Positions 9,913 through 18,289 of a stretch of DNA of 64,000 nt are shown here, piece by piece. Position 1 is the first letter of the stretch; the number at the start of each line of letters is the position of its first letter. Source of the stretch: Streptomyces spinosus. GTDB lineage: Bacteria; Actinomycetota; Actinomycetes; Streptomycetales; Streptomycetaceae. The stretch covers positions 47,056-111,055 of the forward strand of contig NZ_JAINRC010000026.1 in NCBI RefSeq assembly GCF_020400655.1, given 5' to 3'. Position numbers and translations under genes: made by a program. The notes under the pieces were generated by a model that saw nothing but the letters and a program-made list of their open reading frames with translations, did not search any database and was not told the DNA's origin.

Positions 9913-10560
9913 TCAGCCGTCCCGGCGGGCGGGCGGCGGGGCCGGGTGGGCGGGGTCCAGCTCCTCGATGGCGCGCAGGGCCCCGCCCAGCGTCTTCACC
10001 AGCAGCGCGCACATGGTCTCGCGGGGCAGCCGGGGGTGGCCGATCCAGTCCAGGGTGGCGCCCTCCACGCCGCACACCCAGGAGAGCAGGCCCATCCGGG
10101 CCACCGGGGAGATGTCGGCGCGGCCATAGGCCCCCTCGGCGATCGTGGTGACGATCGCCTCGCGCACACCGTCCCGGATCGCCTGCACCTCGGTGTCGAA
10201 GCCGACGCCGCCGCTGACGATGGTGCGGTAGGCGGCCTGGTGATGCTCGGCGTAGCGCAGGTAGCCGTCGATCGTGCGGTGCACGCGGTCCACGGCGGGG
10301 AGGTGGAGCCCGCCGGCGGCGGAGGTGACCAGGTCGGCGACGGAGTCCTGGATGATCGCCAGGTAGTAGCCGCGCTTGGACCGGAAGTAGTAGTAGATGA
10401 GGCCCTTGGCCACCTGCGCCTGGCGGGCGATGTCATCCATGGACAGCGCGTCGTAGGACGTGTCGGCGAACAACTTCCGCCCGATGGCGATGAGTTCGGC
10501 GCGACGCGCCACGGAGCGCTCGGTGCCGCGCGGCTGGACGACGGCACGCTGCTGCGGCAT
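9913..10560 (-). CDS. TetR family transcriptional regulator
   Basis: The 215-residue protein has the TetR helix-turn-helix at residues 20-65 (MDDIARQAQVAKGLIYYYFRSKRGYYLAI) and a variable ligand-binding C-terminus. It converges on the chitinase gene with only 14 bases between stops. The ATG at 10560 (MPQQR) is used; a TTG two codons upstream is also in frame. A palindrome 58 bases upstream may be its own operator. Target unknown. Confidence 0.9.
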   Translation of the reverse strand: MPQQRAVVQPRGTERSVARRAELIAIGRKLFADTSYDALSMDDIARQAQVAKGLIYYYFRSKRGYYLAIIQDSVADLVTSAAGGLHLPAVDRVHRTIDGYLRYAEHHQAAYRTIVSGGVGFDTEVQAIRDGVREAIVTTIAEGAYGRADISPVARMGLLSWVCGVEGATLDWIGHPRLPRETMCALLVKTLGGALRAIEELDPAHPAPPPARRDG

Positions 10561-10617
10561 GTTCAAGACCGGCCCTGATGCGGGGACGACGGGACAGCCG
10601 CAGTATGTCAGAACAAT

Positions 10618-10633
10618 CCGCTCGCGTGAGCGG
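10618..10633. promoter_or_regulatory. Palindrome upstream of the tetR gene
   Basis: CCGCTC-GCGT-GAGCGG is a perfect 6-bp inverted repeat in the 100 bases between the TetR gene and the next gene. Its size and position suit a TetR autoregulatory operator; no direct proof. Confidence 0.4.
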
Positions 10634-10660
10634 TCCGTCCACAGACAGGTACGCGGCGGT

Positions 10661-10801
10661 TCAGAGCAGGCCGAGCTGGGTCACGAGCATCGCGAACACC
10701 GCGACGAGGACCCAGCCCAGGACGTGCTCGACGATCTTCGGGCCGTCTTCCTGCGGGCCGCCGGTGACGGCGCGGGTGGCGGTGGCCGGATGTGCGGTCA
10801 T
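10661..10801 (-). CDS. SCO1431-type small membrane protein
   Basis: A 46-residue protein with a short polar start (MTAHPATATR), a conserved-looking GGPQEDGPKIVEHVLGW and one C-terminal membrane helix (VLVAVFAMLVTQLGLL). This matches a small Streptomyces membrane-protein family named after SCO1431. The ATG at 10801 gives the family length; a longer open frame upstream is probably not translated. Function unknown. Confidence 0.75.
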   Translation of the reverse strand: MTAHPATATRAVTGGPQEDGPKIVEHVLGWVLVAVFAMLVTQLGLL

Positions 10802-10919
10802 GGTGTTACTCGCAGAGGTCGGACGTACACGGCGGAAATCCCCCACCCCTCCGTCCACCATGCCACCCGCGACGGCGCGCGCGGCGATGAGCTTGGTCAC
10901 ACGCCGCGCGCACCGGGAC

Positions 10920-12287
10920 TCAGTACACGCCCACCGCGGCGAGCGCCTTGCGCTGACGCGGGGTCGGGTGGGCCGGGAAGTAGAGGTAGCAGACCCCTCC
11001 GGTGCCGGAGACCACCTTGCCGGAGGCGTTGTACCGCTTGGTCCTCAGCCAGATGTTCTCCCACTCGCGCCGCTTGTAGACGCGCCGCACCGCCTCGTCG
11101 CTCGGCGAGGCGGGGTCGTTGGCGATCACGTCCCCGTCCGCGGTGAAGCCGATGACGGTCATCAGATGGCCGGAGGTGCCGTAACCCGCCCCCGTGAGCT
11201 CTTCCTTGAGGAACGACTGGGACGTTATGGCCGGGATGCCGGCCGCGATCAGCGTCTCCAGGTCGGCGAGGGAGGCGAGCCGGGTGACCACGCCCTGCAG
11301 ACCGTCGAAGGTGGCCGCGTAGGCGGCGTTGAACGGCCAGTTGCCGCAGCCCTGGTACTGGTAGTCGTAGGTGGACCGGGCCGCGTGGCAGACCTGCGGG
11401 TCGGCGTAGGACGGGTCGACCCAGGACAGCTGCTCGGGCGTGAGCCGCCCGCCCCAGTACTCGATGATCATCTGCGAGGAGGTGGGGCTGCACCAGGCCT
11501 CGCCGCCGTTGTCGTACTCGGGGTACTGGCCCTTGTGGATCTCCTGCGAGTAGCGCGGGACGGCGAGTTCCTGGGCGAGACCGGGGGTGGAGGCCGGCAC
11601 GGTGAAGCGGTCCGGGATGTCGGATCCCATCGCGCCGAGCCGCCAGACCGTCGGTGTCAGGTGCGTGCCGGGCCGGCGGTAGAGGGTGAGGCGCAGCCGG
11701 TACGACGCCAGGCGCAGACCGGTGCTCGCGTCGTCGATGGCGAAGGTGTCCGTCCAGATCGTGCTCTTGCCGTCGGTCTGGTCGTCCACCGAGGTCCGCT
11801 TGATGTCCTGGTCGCCCGCGGCCCAGCGGCCCATCACGTACCAGGGTGTCTCGGTGCCGTCGGAGTACGTGCCGTGCAGTTCGACCTGGAGCCAGGTACC
11901 GGCGGGGGTGTGCGCGTTCCAGGAGGCGATGACCTCGGTCGCGGGCACGGTGAGCCGGTGCACCGGGGAGGTCCAGGTGGCGTACTCCCAGGTGGCGGTG
12001 GTCCCGGTGTGCGGGTCGGTGTAGTCGGTACGGCCCGCGGCGGCACCGATCACGACGCCGGGGCGGCTTCCGGCGACGGGCCGGACGCCCTCGGGGGTGC
12101 CGCAGCGCCAGTCGCGGAAGGTGGTCCAGCAGTGGTAGTCGATCGGGCGGGCCTGCGCCTGGCCGGGGTCGTCGCTGTCGGCGGGCCGCGGTGCGGCGAC
12201 GGCGGCGGGAACCGCCGTGCCGGTCAGCGCCGCGGCGACGGCCACGGCCAGAACGGTTCTGCGGGACGGCTGTTGGGCTCTGCTCAT
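10920..12287 (-). CDS. Exported C39-like cysteine peptidase family protein
   Basis: A 455-residue secreted protein. The start MSRAQQPSRRTVLAVAVAAALTG is a twin-arginine-like signal (SRRTVLA) with cleavage near AVAA-AP. The middle (residues 40-230) is beta-rich with many tryptophans. The C-terminal third (about 260-440) has papain-like C39 features: EAWCSPTS with the catalytic cysteine, TSGHLMTVIGF with the histidine, and VIANDPASP with the aspartate. Related proteins are annotated as peptidase C39 family; activity is not established. The ATG at 12287 is chosen since the signal peptide starts there. Confidence 0.83.
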   Translation of the reverse strand: MSRAQQPSRRTVLAVAVAAALTGTAVPAAVAAPRPADSDDPGQAQARPIDYHCWTTFRDWRCGTPEGVRPVAGSRPGVVIGAAAGRTDYTDPHTGTTATWEYATWTSPVHRLTVPATEVIASWNAHTPAGTWLQVELHGTYSDGTETPWYVMGRWAAGDQDIKRTSVDDQTDGKSTIWTDTFAIDDASTGLRLASYRLRLTLYRRPGTHLTPTVWRLGAMGSDIPDRFTVPASTPGLAQELAVPRYSQEIHKGQYPEYDNGGEAWCSPTSSQMIIEYWGGRLTPEQLSWVDPSYADPQVCHAARSTYDYQYQGCGNWPFNAAYAATFDGLQGVVTRLASLADLETLIAAGIPAITSQSFLKEELTGAGYGTSGHLMTVIGFTADGDVIANDPASPSDEAVRRVYKRREWENIWLRTKRYNASGKVVSGTGGVCYLYFPAHPTPRQRKALAAVGVY

Positions 12288-12513
12288 GGGCGCGATGACC
12301 CCCAGGGTTCCGAGACGGGCTTGATCCGGTGCGGTAACTATGAAGCAGGCCGGATCTCGCTGCCAGCACTTCGGCGCATGCCGCCGCAGGAATATTGGTC
12401 TGGACCACTGGTGAGGGCGTCCGGGGAGGCGCGGGCCGGGGCACCACTGGCCGGCCGCGCGAGCGCGACCGACCCCCCAGGCACCCGCGCCCGCACCCGC
12501 ACCCGGCACGCGC

Positions 12514-14052
12514 TCAGACGAGGTCCATCGCGGCGACCTCGTCCGGGCGGCCGTAGCTGACCGGCCCCTGGAAGCGGCGACGGGCCGTGGCGAACCACCA
12601 CACCGTCGCCACCAGCAGGACGACGGCGAGCGCGATCGGCGCGTAGTTGAAGGAGTCGACGGTGATCGGAGACGCCTGCGGCAGCATGAACAGGACGCTG
12701 CTGAGCAGGATCCAGGTCACCGCCAGCCAGCCGATCGGCCTGCCCCAGCGGCCCAGGTGCCAGGGGCCGGGCTGGAAGGCGTCGCCGAGCCGCAGCCGCA
12801 GGAAGATCGGCACGGCGTAGGCCAGGAAGAGCCCGACCACGTTGACGCTGACGATGGCGGTGAAGGCCGTGTGCGACCACCACCCCGGCACCACCAGGGC
12901 CAGCGAGCAGGCGACCGCGAGCCAGACCGCCTTCACCGGCGTACGGGTGCGCAGCGAGACCGAGTGCCACCAGCGCGAGCCGGGCATGGCGCCGTCCCGG
13001 GAGAAGGCGAAGATCTGCCGGGTGTTGCTGGTGAGGTTGGCCAGACCGCAGAAGAGCATCGCGCCGATGACGATGAGGAGCATCACCTTGGCGGTGGGCA
13101 GGCCGAGGCCGTCGATGAGGATCTGGACCGGCGGCGCCGCGGCGCCGGCCACCTCGGCGTAGTCACCGATGCTGTAGACCAGTGCCAGCATCAGGACGAG
13201 ACCGGTGATCGCCGACCAGCCGATGGCGCGGGTGATGCCCTTCGGTGCGCTGACCGTCGCGTGGACCGTTTCCTCGGACATGTGGAAGCTGCCGTCGAAC
13301 CCGGTGAAGGTCCAGCTGGTGACCAGCAGGCCGAGCATGCCGCCGTAAAGCCCGCTGGTGAAGCCGGTGTTGTTCTCGAAATGGGTGACGAAGGACGCGG
13401 ACTGGTGGTGATCCGGCATCACGATGAGTGCACCCACGATCACGACGAGTCCGATCAGCAGCCACCACACGGAAATGCGGTTCAGCAGGGCGACGAGCTG
13501 GATGGTGTAGGTGTTGGCGAGCCCCTGGAGCACGATGATCAGGGCGGTGAGGAGGACCGTCTGGTGGGGGGTCGGCCGGTAGGAGGGCCACTGCAACTGC
13601 ACGAACACCTGGATGAAGGTGGCGGCGGCGTAGCCGGTGGCGGCGGTGCCGCCGATCTGGCCGACGAAGTTCAGCCAGCCGGTGAACCACGACCAGGCGC
13701 CTTTGTGCCGCTTGGCGAGTTTACCGGCGGAGAAATACAGGGCACCGCTCGTCGGATAGGCGGAGGCGACTTCCGCCATGGCCGCTCCGATGAGCAGCAC
13801 CATGAGCGAGACGCCTATCCAGCCGAACACGAGAATACGGGGGCCGCCCGCGTTCATACCGAATCCGAAGGACGAGAAAATACCCGAGAGAATATTGATG
13901 ATGGTGAACGAGATCGCGAAATTGTCGAACGCCCGGAAGCGCCGGGTGAGTTTCCGCGGATAACCCATCGCGTGCAGGGTGGCGTCGTCGTCGAGCACGA
14001 CGGGGTCCGCCGCGCGGGCGCGGGCCCGGGGGGTCGACATCCGTTCCGACAC
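12514..14052 (-). CDS. APC family amino acid permease
   Basis: A 512-residue transporter with about 12 membrane helices, from RRFRAFDNFAISFTIINILSG near residue 35 to a last helix near 480. Motifs of the amino acid-polyamine-organocation family are present: MAEVASAYPTSGALYFSAGKL near 100 and TGFDGSFHMSEETVHA near 265, as in GABA/choline-type permeases of the ACT subfamily. The GTG at 14052 is used because AAAGG lies 7 bases upstream; MSTPR at 14040 is an alternative. It follows the 318-residue gene by 41 bases and may be co-transcribed with it. Confidence 0.9.
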   Translation of the reverse strand: MSERMSTPRARARAADPVVLDDDATLHAMGYPRKLTRRFRAFDNFAISFTIINILSGIFSSFGFGMNAGGPRILVFGWIGVSLMVLLIGAAMAEVASAYPTSGALYFSAGKLAKRHKGAWSWFTGWLNFVGQIGGTAATGYAAATFIQVFVQLQWPSYRPTPHQTVLLTALIIVLQGLANTYTIQLVALLNRISVWWLLIGLVVIVGALIVMPDHHQSASFVTHFENNTGFTSGLYGGMLGLLVTSWTFTGFDGSFHMSEETVHATVSAPKGITRAIGWSAITGLVLMLALVYSIGDYAEVAGAAAPPVQILIDGLGLPTAKVMLLIVIGAMLFCGLANLTSNTRQIFAFSRDGAMPGSRWWHSVSLRTRTPVKAVWLAVACSLALVVPGWWSHTAFTAIVSVNVVGLFLAYAVPIFLRLRLGDAFQPGPWHLGRWGRPIGWLAVTWILLSSVLFMLPQASPITVDSFNYAPIALAVVLLVATVWWFATARRRFQGPVSYGRPDEVAAMDLV

Positions 14053-14093
14053 AGATCGGCCTTTCTCTGGGTGGGGGGTGGGGGACGAGCGGG

Positions 14094-15050
14094 TCAGGCG
14101 GGTCCCGGGACGGGCAGGCCGCAGGCGCGCCGGGCCCGGGAGAGCTGCTCGGCGGGGTCGCCGAACGCGCTCCAGGGCATGCGCGAGGCGTACGGGCCCA
14201 TCGCCGTGAAGACGGCCCGGGCCTCGAACACGCGCTGGGCCATGACCAGCGCGTGCGCGAGGTAGGCCAGGTCGAGCACGGGGGTGAAGCGGTAACCGGC
14301 CACGGTGGGCAGCCAGTTCTGGTAGATCGCCAGCGCGGTGGAGCGCCACTGCGGCTGCTCCCAGACCCGGTCGGCGAGGAGCTGGGTGGGGTTGTAGCTC
14401 TCCACCAGGGCCACCAGGGGCAGCAGCCGGAGGGCGGAGTCGGCGGGCGCCCGCTGGCTGAGGAAGGCGGCCACGTCCCAGGCGGCGGTGACCGAGCCGC
14501 CGTAGCGCGTGAAGAAACAGGACAGGAAGCGGTGGTGGGCCTCGCGGTGCCAGGGGTCCAGGGACAGGATGTGCGCGAACAGCCGCCAGGGGCCGGGCGG
14601 GGCGGTGAGCAGGCCGCGCGGGGCCGGGTCGCCGAGCCGGTGCAGCCGGGCCATGGAGAGCCGGGCCACCCAGGGGGTGGGGTCGGCGGGGGCCGCCTCG
14701 GCGGCCCGGTCGCAGGCGGTCAGCGCGATCCGCTCCAGCGCCTCGGCGCGCTCGTCACGGGCGTCGGCGGCCCGCAGGGCGCGCTGCACCGCGACCCGCG
14801 CCCACATGAGCGCGGCCTCGGGTGTCGGCTCCTCGGCGAGCCAGCGTTCCACGAGGTCGGTGCCGGCCGCCTCGGAGGCGAGGACGAGCGAGCGGTGGGC
14901 CCGCAGGGCGAAGTCGGTCCGTGTCTCGACGAGTGCCTCGTGGGCGTACCGGTGCCGTCCGGCGCGCACGTCCACGCATACGCTCGCCAGGACCCGGTCG
15001 TCGGCGGCCGGGTGCCACACATAGTGCCCTTCGAATAATTCCGCGGCCAT
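14094..15050 (-). CDS. Hypothetical protein, helical repeat-rich (tetratricopeptide-like)
   Basis: A 318-residue cytoplasmic protein, rich in alanine, leucine and arginine, with repeated helix pairs such as EAALMWARVAVQRALRAADARD and EALERIALTACDRAAEAAPADP, and WRLFAHILSLDPWHREAHHRFLSCF. This looks like a TPR-type scaffold. No catalytic motif was recognised. The ATG at 15050 has AGGGGG just upstream. It precedes the APC permease by 41 bases. Confidence 0.75.
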   Translation of the reverse strand: MAAELFEGHYVWHPAADDRVLASVCVDVRAGRHRYAHEALVETRTDFALRAHRSLVLASEAAGTDLVERWLAEEPTPEAALMWARVAVQRALRAADARDERAEALERIALTACDRAAEAAPADPTPWVARLSMARLHRLGDPAPRGLLTAPPGPWRLFAHILSLDPWHREAHHRFLSCFFTRYGGSVTAAWDVAAFLSQRAPADSALRLLPLVALVESYNPTQLLADRVWEQPQWRSTALAIYQNWLPTVAGYRFTPVLDLAYLAHALVMAQRVFEARAVFTAMGPYASRMPWSAFGDPAEQLSRARRACGLPVPGPA

Positions 15051-15311
15051 GGTCCCCCTGCCGGTCCCCGTTCGACGCATCACGTTGCGCAGAAGGCACC
15101 TTACTCAGCGTGGGGCACAGCCGGAACGCCGAATTCGACATATCGGTCAGCGGATTCGGCCTGATTTATCGAGGACCTTTGACTGGCCGCCAGCCGATGG
15201 TTCAACGCGAGACAACCACCACTAGACTGTTTCACGGAAAACCCACAACACCGATCTCACCCCACACACGGCACGACCCCGGGAATCACCATTCACGACC
15301 TCGCCGCCCGG

Positions 15312-15911
15312 TTGCGCGGGCTCCCGCCCTCCCTGGGACCGGTCCGGCTCGTCGCCGTCGACGGGCACGCCGGCTCGGGCAAGTCCACCTTCGCCGGCCG
15401 GCTGGCGCACGCGCTGGGCGGGGCTCCGGTGCTCCACCTCGACGACATCGCCTGCCACGAGCGGCTCTTCTCCTGGACCGACCGGCTCATGACCCAGGTG
15501 ATCGAACCCCTGGCCCGCGGCGAGAGCGCCCACTACACCCCTTACGACTGGCGGACCCGCGCCTTCGGGGCCCCCCGCCCGCTGCCGGCCGCACCCGTCG
15601 TGCTGATCGAGGGCGTCGGCGCCGGCCGCCGTGCCCTGAGGCCGCACCTGGCCCGGCTGCTGTGGATGGAGTTGCCCCGGGAGGAGTCCTGGTCGCGCGG
15701 CCGGCGACGGGACGGCGCGGAGCAACGCGAGTTCTGGGACGGCTGGGTGGCGGCGGAGCGCGCGCACTTCGCCGGGGACCCCTCGCGCCCCCACGCCGAT
15801 CTGCTGGTACTTCAAGGACCTGAGGGATATGAGGTGCTGCCGGGACCCGCGACAGCTCCCGAAGCCGGGCCGGATGTGACGCTGGGTGACGGACCCTCCC
15901 GGATGTGGTGA
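15312..15911 (+). CDS. P-loop uridine kinase-like protein, start codon uncertain
   Basis: A roughly 199-residue nucleoside-kinase-like ATPase. The Walker A motif GHAGSGKST is near residue 18, followed by LDDIACHERLFSW, DWRTRAFGAPR, VVLIEGVGAGRRALRPHL (Walker B-like) and REESWSRGRRRDGAEQREFWDGW. The natural N-terminus seems to continue upstream as TIHDLAARLRGLPP, but no ATG, GTG or TTG exists in that frame until the TTG at 15312, which lacks a ribosome site. An ATT at 15291 has GGGA 6 bases ahead. The true start is therefore unresolved. Substrate unknown. Confidence 0.75.
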   Translation: MRGLPPSLGPVRLVAVDGHAGSGKSTFAGRLAHALGGAPVLHLDDIACHERLFSWTDRLMTQVIEPLARGESAHYTPYDWRTRAFGAPRPLPAAPVVLIEGVGAGRRALRPHLARLLWMELPREESWSRGRRRDGAEQREFWDGWVAAERAHFAGDPSRPHADLLVLQGPEGYEVLPGPATAPEAGPDVTLGDGPSRMW

Positions 15912-15960
15912 ACTCGTGAAGGGCCTTGCGGGGCAACTTCTCCCAGTGCCCCAACTCCGC

Positions 15961-15990
15961 TTGACCGGGGGGCCGTACAGGTCTTACGTT
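15961..15990 (+). promoter_or_regulatory. HrdB-type promoter of a probable small RNA
   Basis: TTGACC at 15961-15966 and TACGTT at 15985-15990 are separated by 18 bases, a near-consensus principal sigma promoter with no coding gene directly behind it. Confidence 0.6.
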
Positions 15991-15996
15991 CTCAAT

Positions 15997-16070
15997 GTGC
16001 GGCTTTCGGAGCCGCCCACCGACGCGAAGCCCCCGGTTGTTCCCCCGTGACCGGGGGCTTCGTTCTGCCC
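15997..16070 (+). ncRNA. Candidate small RNA of about 70 nt
   Basis: The predicted transcript starts around 15997, seven bases after a good -10 box. It contains a first hairpin, GCGGCT-TTCGG-AGCCGC (15999-16015), a short unpaired linker, and a 13-bp terminator hairpin at 16025-16062. No ribosome site or sensible reading frame lies inside it. The next gene starts 270 bases further on, so this is not simply a leader. Function and targets are unknown, and I do not recognise it as a named Streptomyces RNA. Confidence 0.55.
16025..16062 (+). terminator. Terminator of the candidate small RNA
   Basis: CGAAGCCCCCGGT (16025-16037) and ACCGGGGGCTTCG (16050-16062) pair perfectly over 13 bp around a 12-base loop. 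The following bases are TTCTGCCC. Confidence 0.75.
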
Positions 16071-16341
16071 GCGCAGGCGCGATTCCCGGCGCCCCGCGCA
16101 CCCGCGGTCTCACCCTCGGTCACGAAACGCCGTGCGCCCCGTCTGCTCCCACCTCGTCGAACGCCCTGTGCGGCACCCTTCGGCCCGCGCGGTACCGCGG
16201 GTACGATGCCCTCGGTGCGACCTTCGAGCGGCTGCCTCGCGCACCTGCAACTCCGGTCCGCGGCACAGCGGTTCGACCGCGGCGGCCGTCGGGCGACCGC
16301 CCGGTGGTGAACCACGGGGACACGGTCTGTGGGGGGACGTG

Positions 16342-18213
16342 ATGGACTTCGGCACGCAGGGCCCCGAGGCCCCGGCCGACCTCGCCTGGCTGCGGGGTGT
16401 GGACGCCTACACGATGGGCGCCTACCCGCAGGCGGAGGAGGAGTTCCGCACCGCGGTGCGGATGGACCCGGGCATGGCGGACGCCTGGCTCGGACTGCAC
16501 GCGCTCCGGGTCGACACGACCACCGCGCTGCTGCGGATGTTCCGGCACCGCGACCGCTTCGGCGAACAGCGCGCCCGGCACCGCCGCAGCCTCAACTCCT
16601 GGTACTGGCTGGGCTGGTGGGTGCAGCCGGTGCTGGAGAGCCCGCGCGATCTGCTGCTGGCGCACGCCTCGCACTGGCTGGACGGCCGCCACGTGCCCGA
16701 GCTGGACCGCGCCCTCGCCGGACTGCCACCGGTCGACGCCGACCCGCAGGTCCGCTTCCTGCACGCCTGCCGCGCCTATCTGATCAAGGACTGGGAGCAG
16801 CTCGTCCGGCACACCGATCCCCTGCTGGACGACCCCCTGCTCGGCATCGAGGCCGGCCTGTTCGGCGGCATGGCCCGGGTCCGGCTGGAGATGTACGGCC
16901 AGGCCGAGCCCCTGCTGGCGACGGCGCTGATGCGGTGCCGCAGCGAGCAGCCGCAGCGCAAGGAGCTGCGGTACTGGCTGGCGAGGGCGCACGAGGGAAC
17001 GGGACGCTCGGCCGCCGCGCTCCCCCTGTACCGCGCGGTGCACCGGGTCGACCCGGCCTTCATGGACACCTCCGCCCGGCTCGCCGCGATCTCCGAGGGC
17101 GACGGGTACGACGAGACGGCCGACTACGCCGCGATCACGCTCACCGGCGCGGGGCAGGACGTGGTGGACGGACCGGACGCGTTCGATCCGCTCTTCGGCA
17201 CGGAGGGCCGTGATCTGCGGCTGCCGGAGCCCGATCTGCCGACCGGGCCGCTGCCGTCGGTGGCCGACCCCTCGGTGCGGACCAAGACGGGGATGCCCGG
17301 GGTGTCCACCGCCCCGATCCCGGCCGGACCCACCGACCCCGCGTTACTGGAGGAGGCGCTCGCCGAACTGGAGCGCATGGTGGGACTCGAACCGGTCAAG
17401 CGCCAGGTCAAGGCGCTGTCGGCGCAGCTGAACATGGCCCGGCTGCGGGCGGGGCAGGGGCTGCCGGTCCAGCCGCCCAAGCGGCACTTCGTCTTCTCCG
17501 GCCCGTCCGGCACGGGCAAGACCACGGTCGCGCGGATCCTCGGCCGGGTGTTCTACGCGCTGGGGCTGCTGGGCGGGGACCACCTCGTGGAGGCCCAGCG
17601 CGCCGACCTGGTCGGCGAGTACCTGGGGCAGACGGCTGTGAAGGCCAATGAGCTGATCGACTCCGCGATCGGCGGGGTGCTGTTCGTGGACGAGGCCTAC
17701 TCGCTGTCCAACTCCGGGTACGGCAAGGGGGACGCCTACGGCGACGAGGCCCTCCAGGTGCTGCTGAAGCGGGCCGAGGACAACCGGGACCACCTGGTGG
17801 TGATCCTGGCCGGCTACCCGGAGGGCATGGACCGCCTGCTCGCCGCCAACCCCGGCCTGTCCTCCCGCTTCACCACCCGGGTGGACTTCCCCTCCTACCG
17901 GCCGCTGGAGCTGACCGAGATCGGCAAGGTGCTCGCGGCGGAGAACGGGGACCTGTGGGACGAGGAGGCGCTGGACGAGCTGCGGTCCATCGCCGGGCAC
18001 GTGGTCGACCAGGGGTGGATCGACGAGCTGGGCAACGGGCGGTTCCTGCGGACGCTGTACGAGAAGAGCTGTGCGTACCGGGACCTGCGGCTGTCGGTGT
18101 ACGCCGGTCCGCTCACCCGGAACGACCTGGCGACGCTCCGGCTGCCGGACCTGATGCAGGCCTACGGTGAGGTGCTGTCGGGGCGGGGGCCCCAGGACCC
18201 GCCGGGCATGTGA
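16342..18213 (+). CDS. TPR-AAA ATPase (CbxX/CfqX, EccA-like)
   Basis: A 623-residue cytoplasmic protein. The N-terminal half (residues 1-270) is a helical TPR-like region (MGAYPQAEEEFRTAVRMDPGMADAW and similar pairs). After a proline-rich linker comes one AAA module (about 345-620) with Walker A GPSGTGKTT, Walker B GGVLFVDEAYSL and sensor/arginine region LSSRFTTRVDFP. This is the CbxX/CfqX architecture, shared with EccA of type VII secretion, but no secretion genes lie nearby. GGGGGGA stands just ahead of ATG 16342 (a GTG directly before it is also possible). Confidence 0.9.
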   Translation: MDFGTQGPEAPADLAWLRGVDAYTMGAYPQAEEEFRTAVRMDPGMADAWLGLHALRVDTTTALLRMFRHRDRFGEQRARHRRSLNSWYWLGWWVQPVLESPRDLLLAHASHWLDGRHVPELDRALAGLPPVDADPQVRFLHACRAYLIKDWEQLVRHTDPLLDDPLLGIEAGLFGGMARVRLEMYGQAEPLLATALMRCRSEQPQRKELRYWLARAHEGTGRSAAALPLYRAVHRVDPAFMDTSARLAAISEGDGYDETADYAAITLTGAGQDVVDGPDAFDPLFGTEGRDLRLPEPDLPTGPLPSVADPSVRTKTGMPGVSTAPIPAGPTDPALLEEALAELERMVGLEPVKRQVKALSAQLNMARLRAGQGLPVQPPKRHFVFSGPSGTGKTTVARILGRVFYALGLLGGDHLVEAQRADLVGEYLGQTAVKANELIDSAIGGVLFVDEAYSLSNSGYGKGDAYGDEALQVLLKRAEDNRDHLVVILAGYPEGMDRLLAANPGLSSRFTTRVDFPSYRPLELTEIGKVLAAENGDLWDEEALDELRSIAGHVVDQGWIDELGNGRFLRTLYEKSCAYRDLRLSVYAGPLTRNDLATLRLPDLMQAYGEVLSGRGPQDPPGM

Positions 18214-18220
18214 AGCGCCC

Positions 18221-18250
18221 GGGGCGCGGGGAGCCGCGCGACCGGCCGGC
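18221..18250. repeat. Streptomyces intergenic repeat, copy 1
   Basis: The element GGGGCGCGGGGAGCCGCGCG (18221-18240) plus a short tail belongs to a family of short repeats scattered between Streptomyces genes. Two reverse-oriented relatives occur at 36451 and 43152. Confidence 0.5.
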
Positions 18251-18289
18251 GGTCACACAGCTCCCCGACTCCACCCCGGGACAGCACAC

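Noticed and set aside
15990..16110. A possible tRNA next to the small RNA candidate
   Set aside because: The sequence has hairpins but no T-loop GGTTCRANYCC and no cloverleaf that closes.
16342..18213. The AAA protein as part of a phage defence island
   Set aside because: No nuclease, reverse transcriptase, TIR or other defence partner lies next to it, and the neighbours are conserved core genes.
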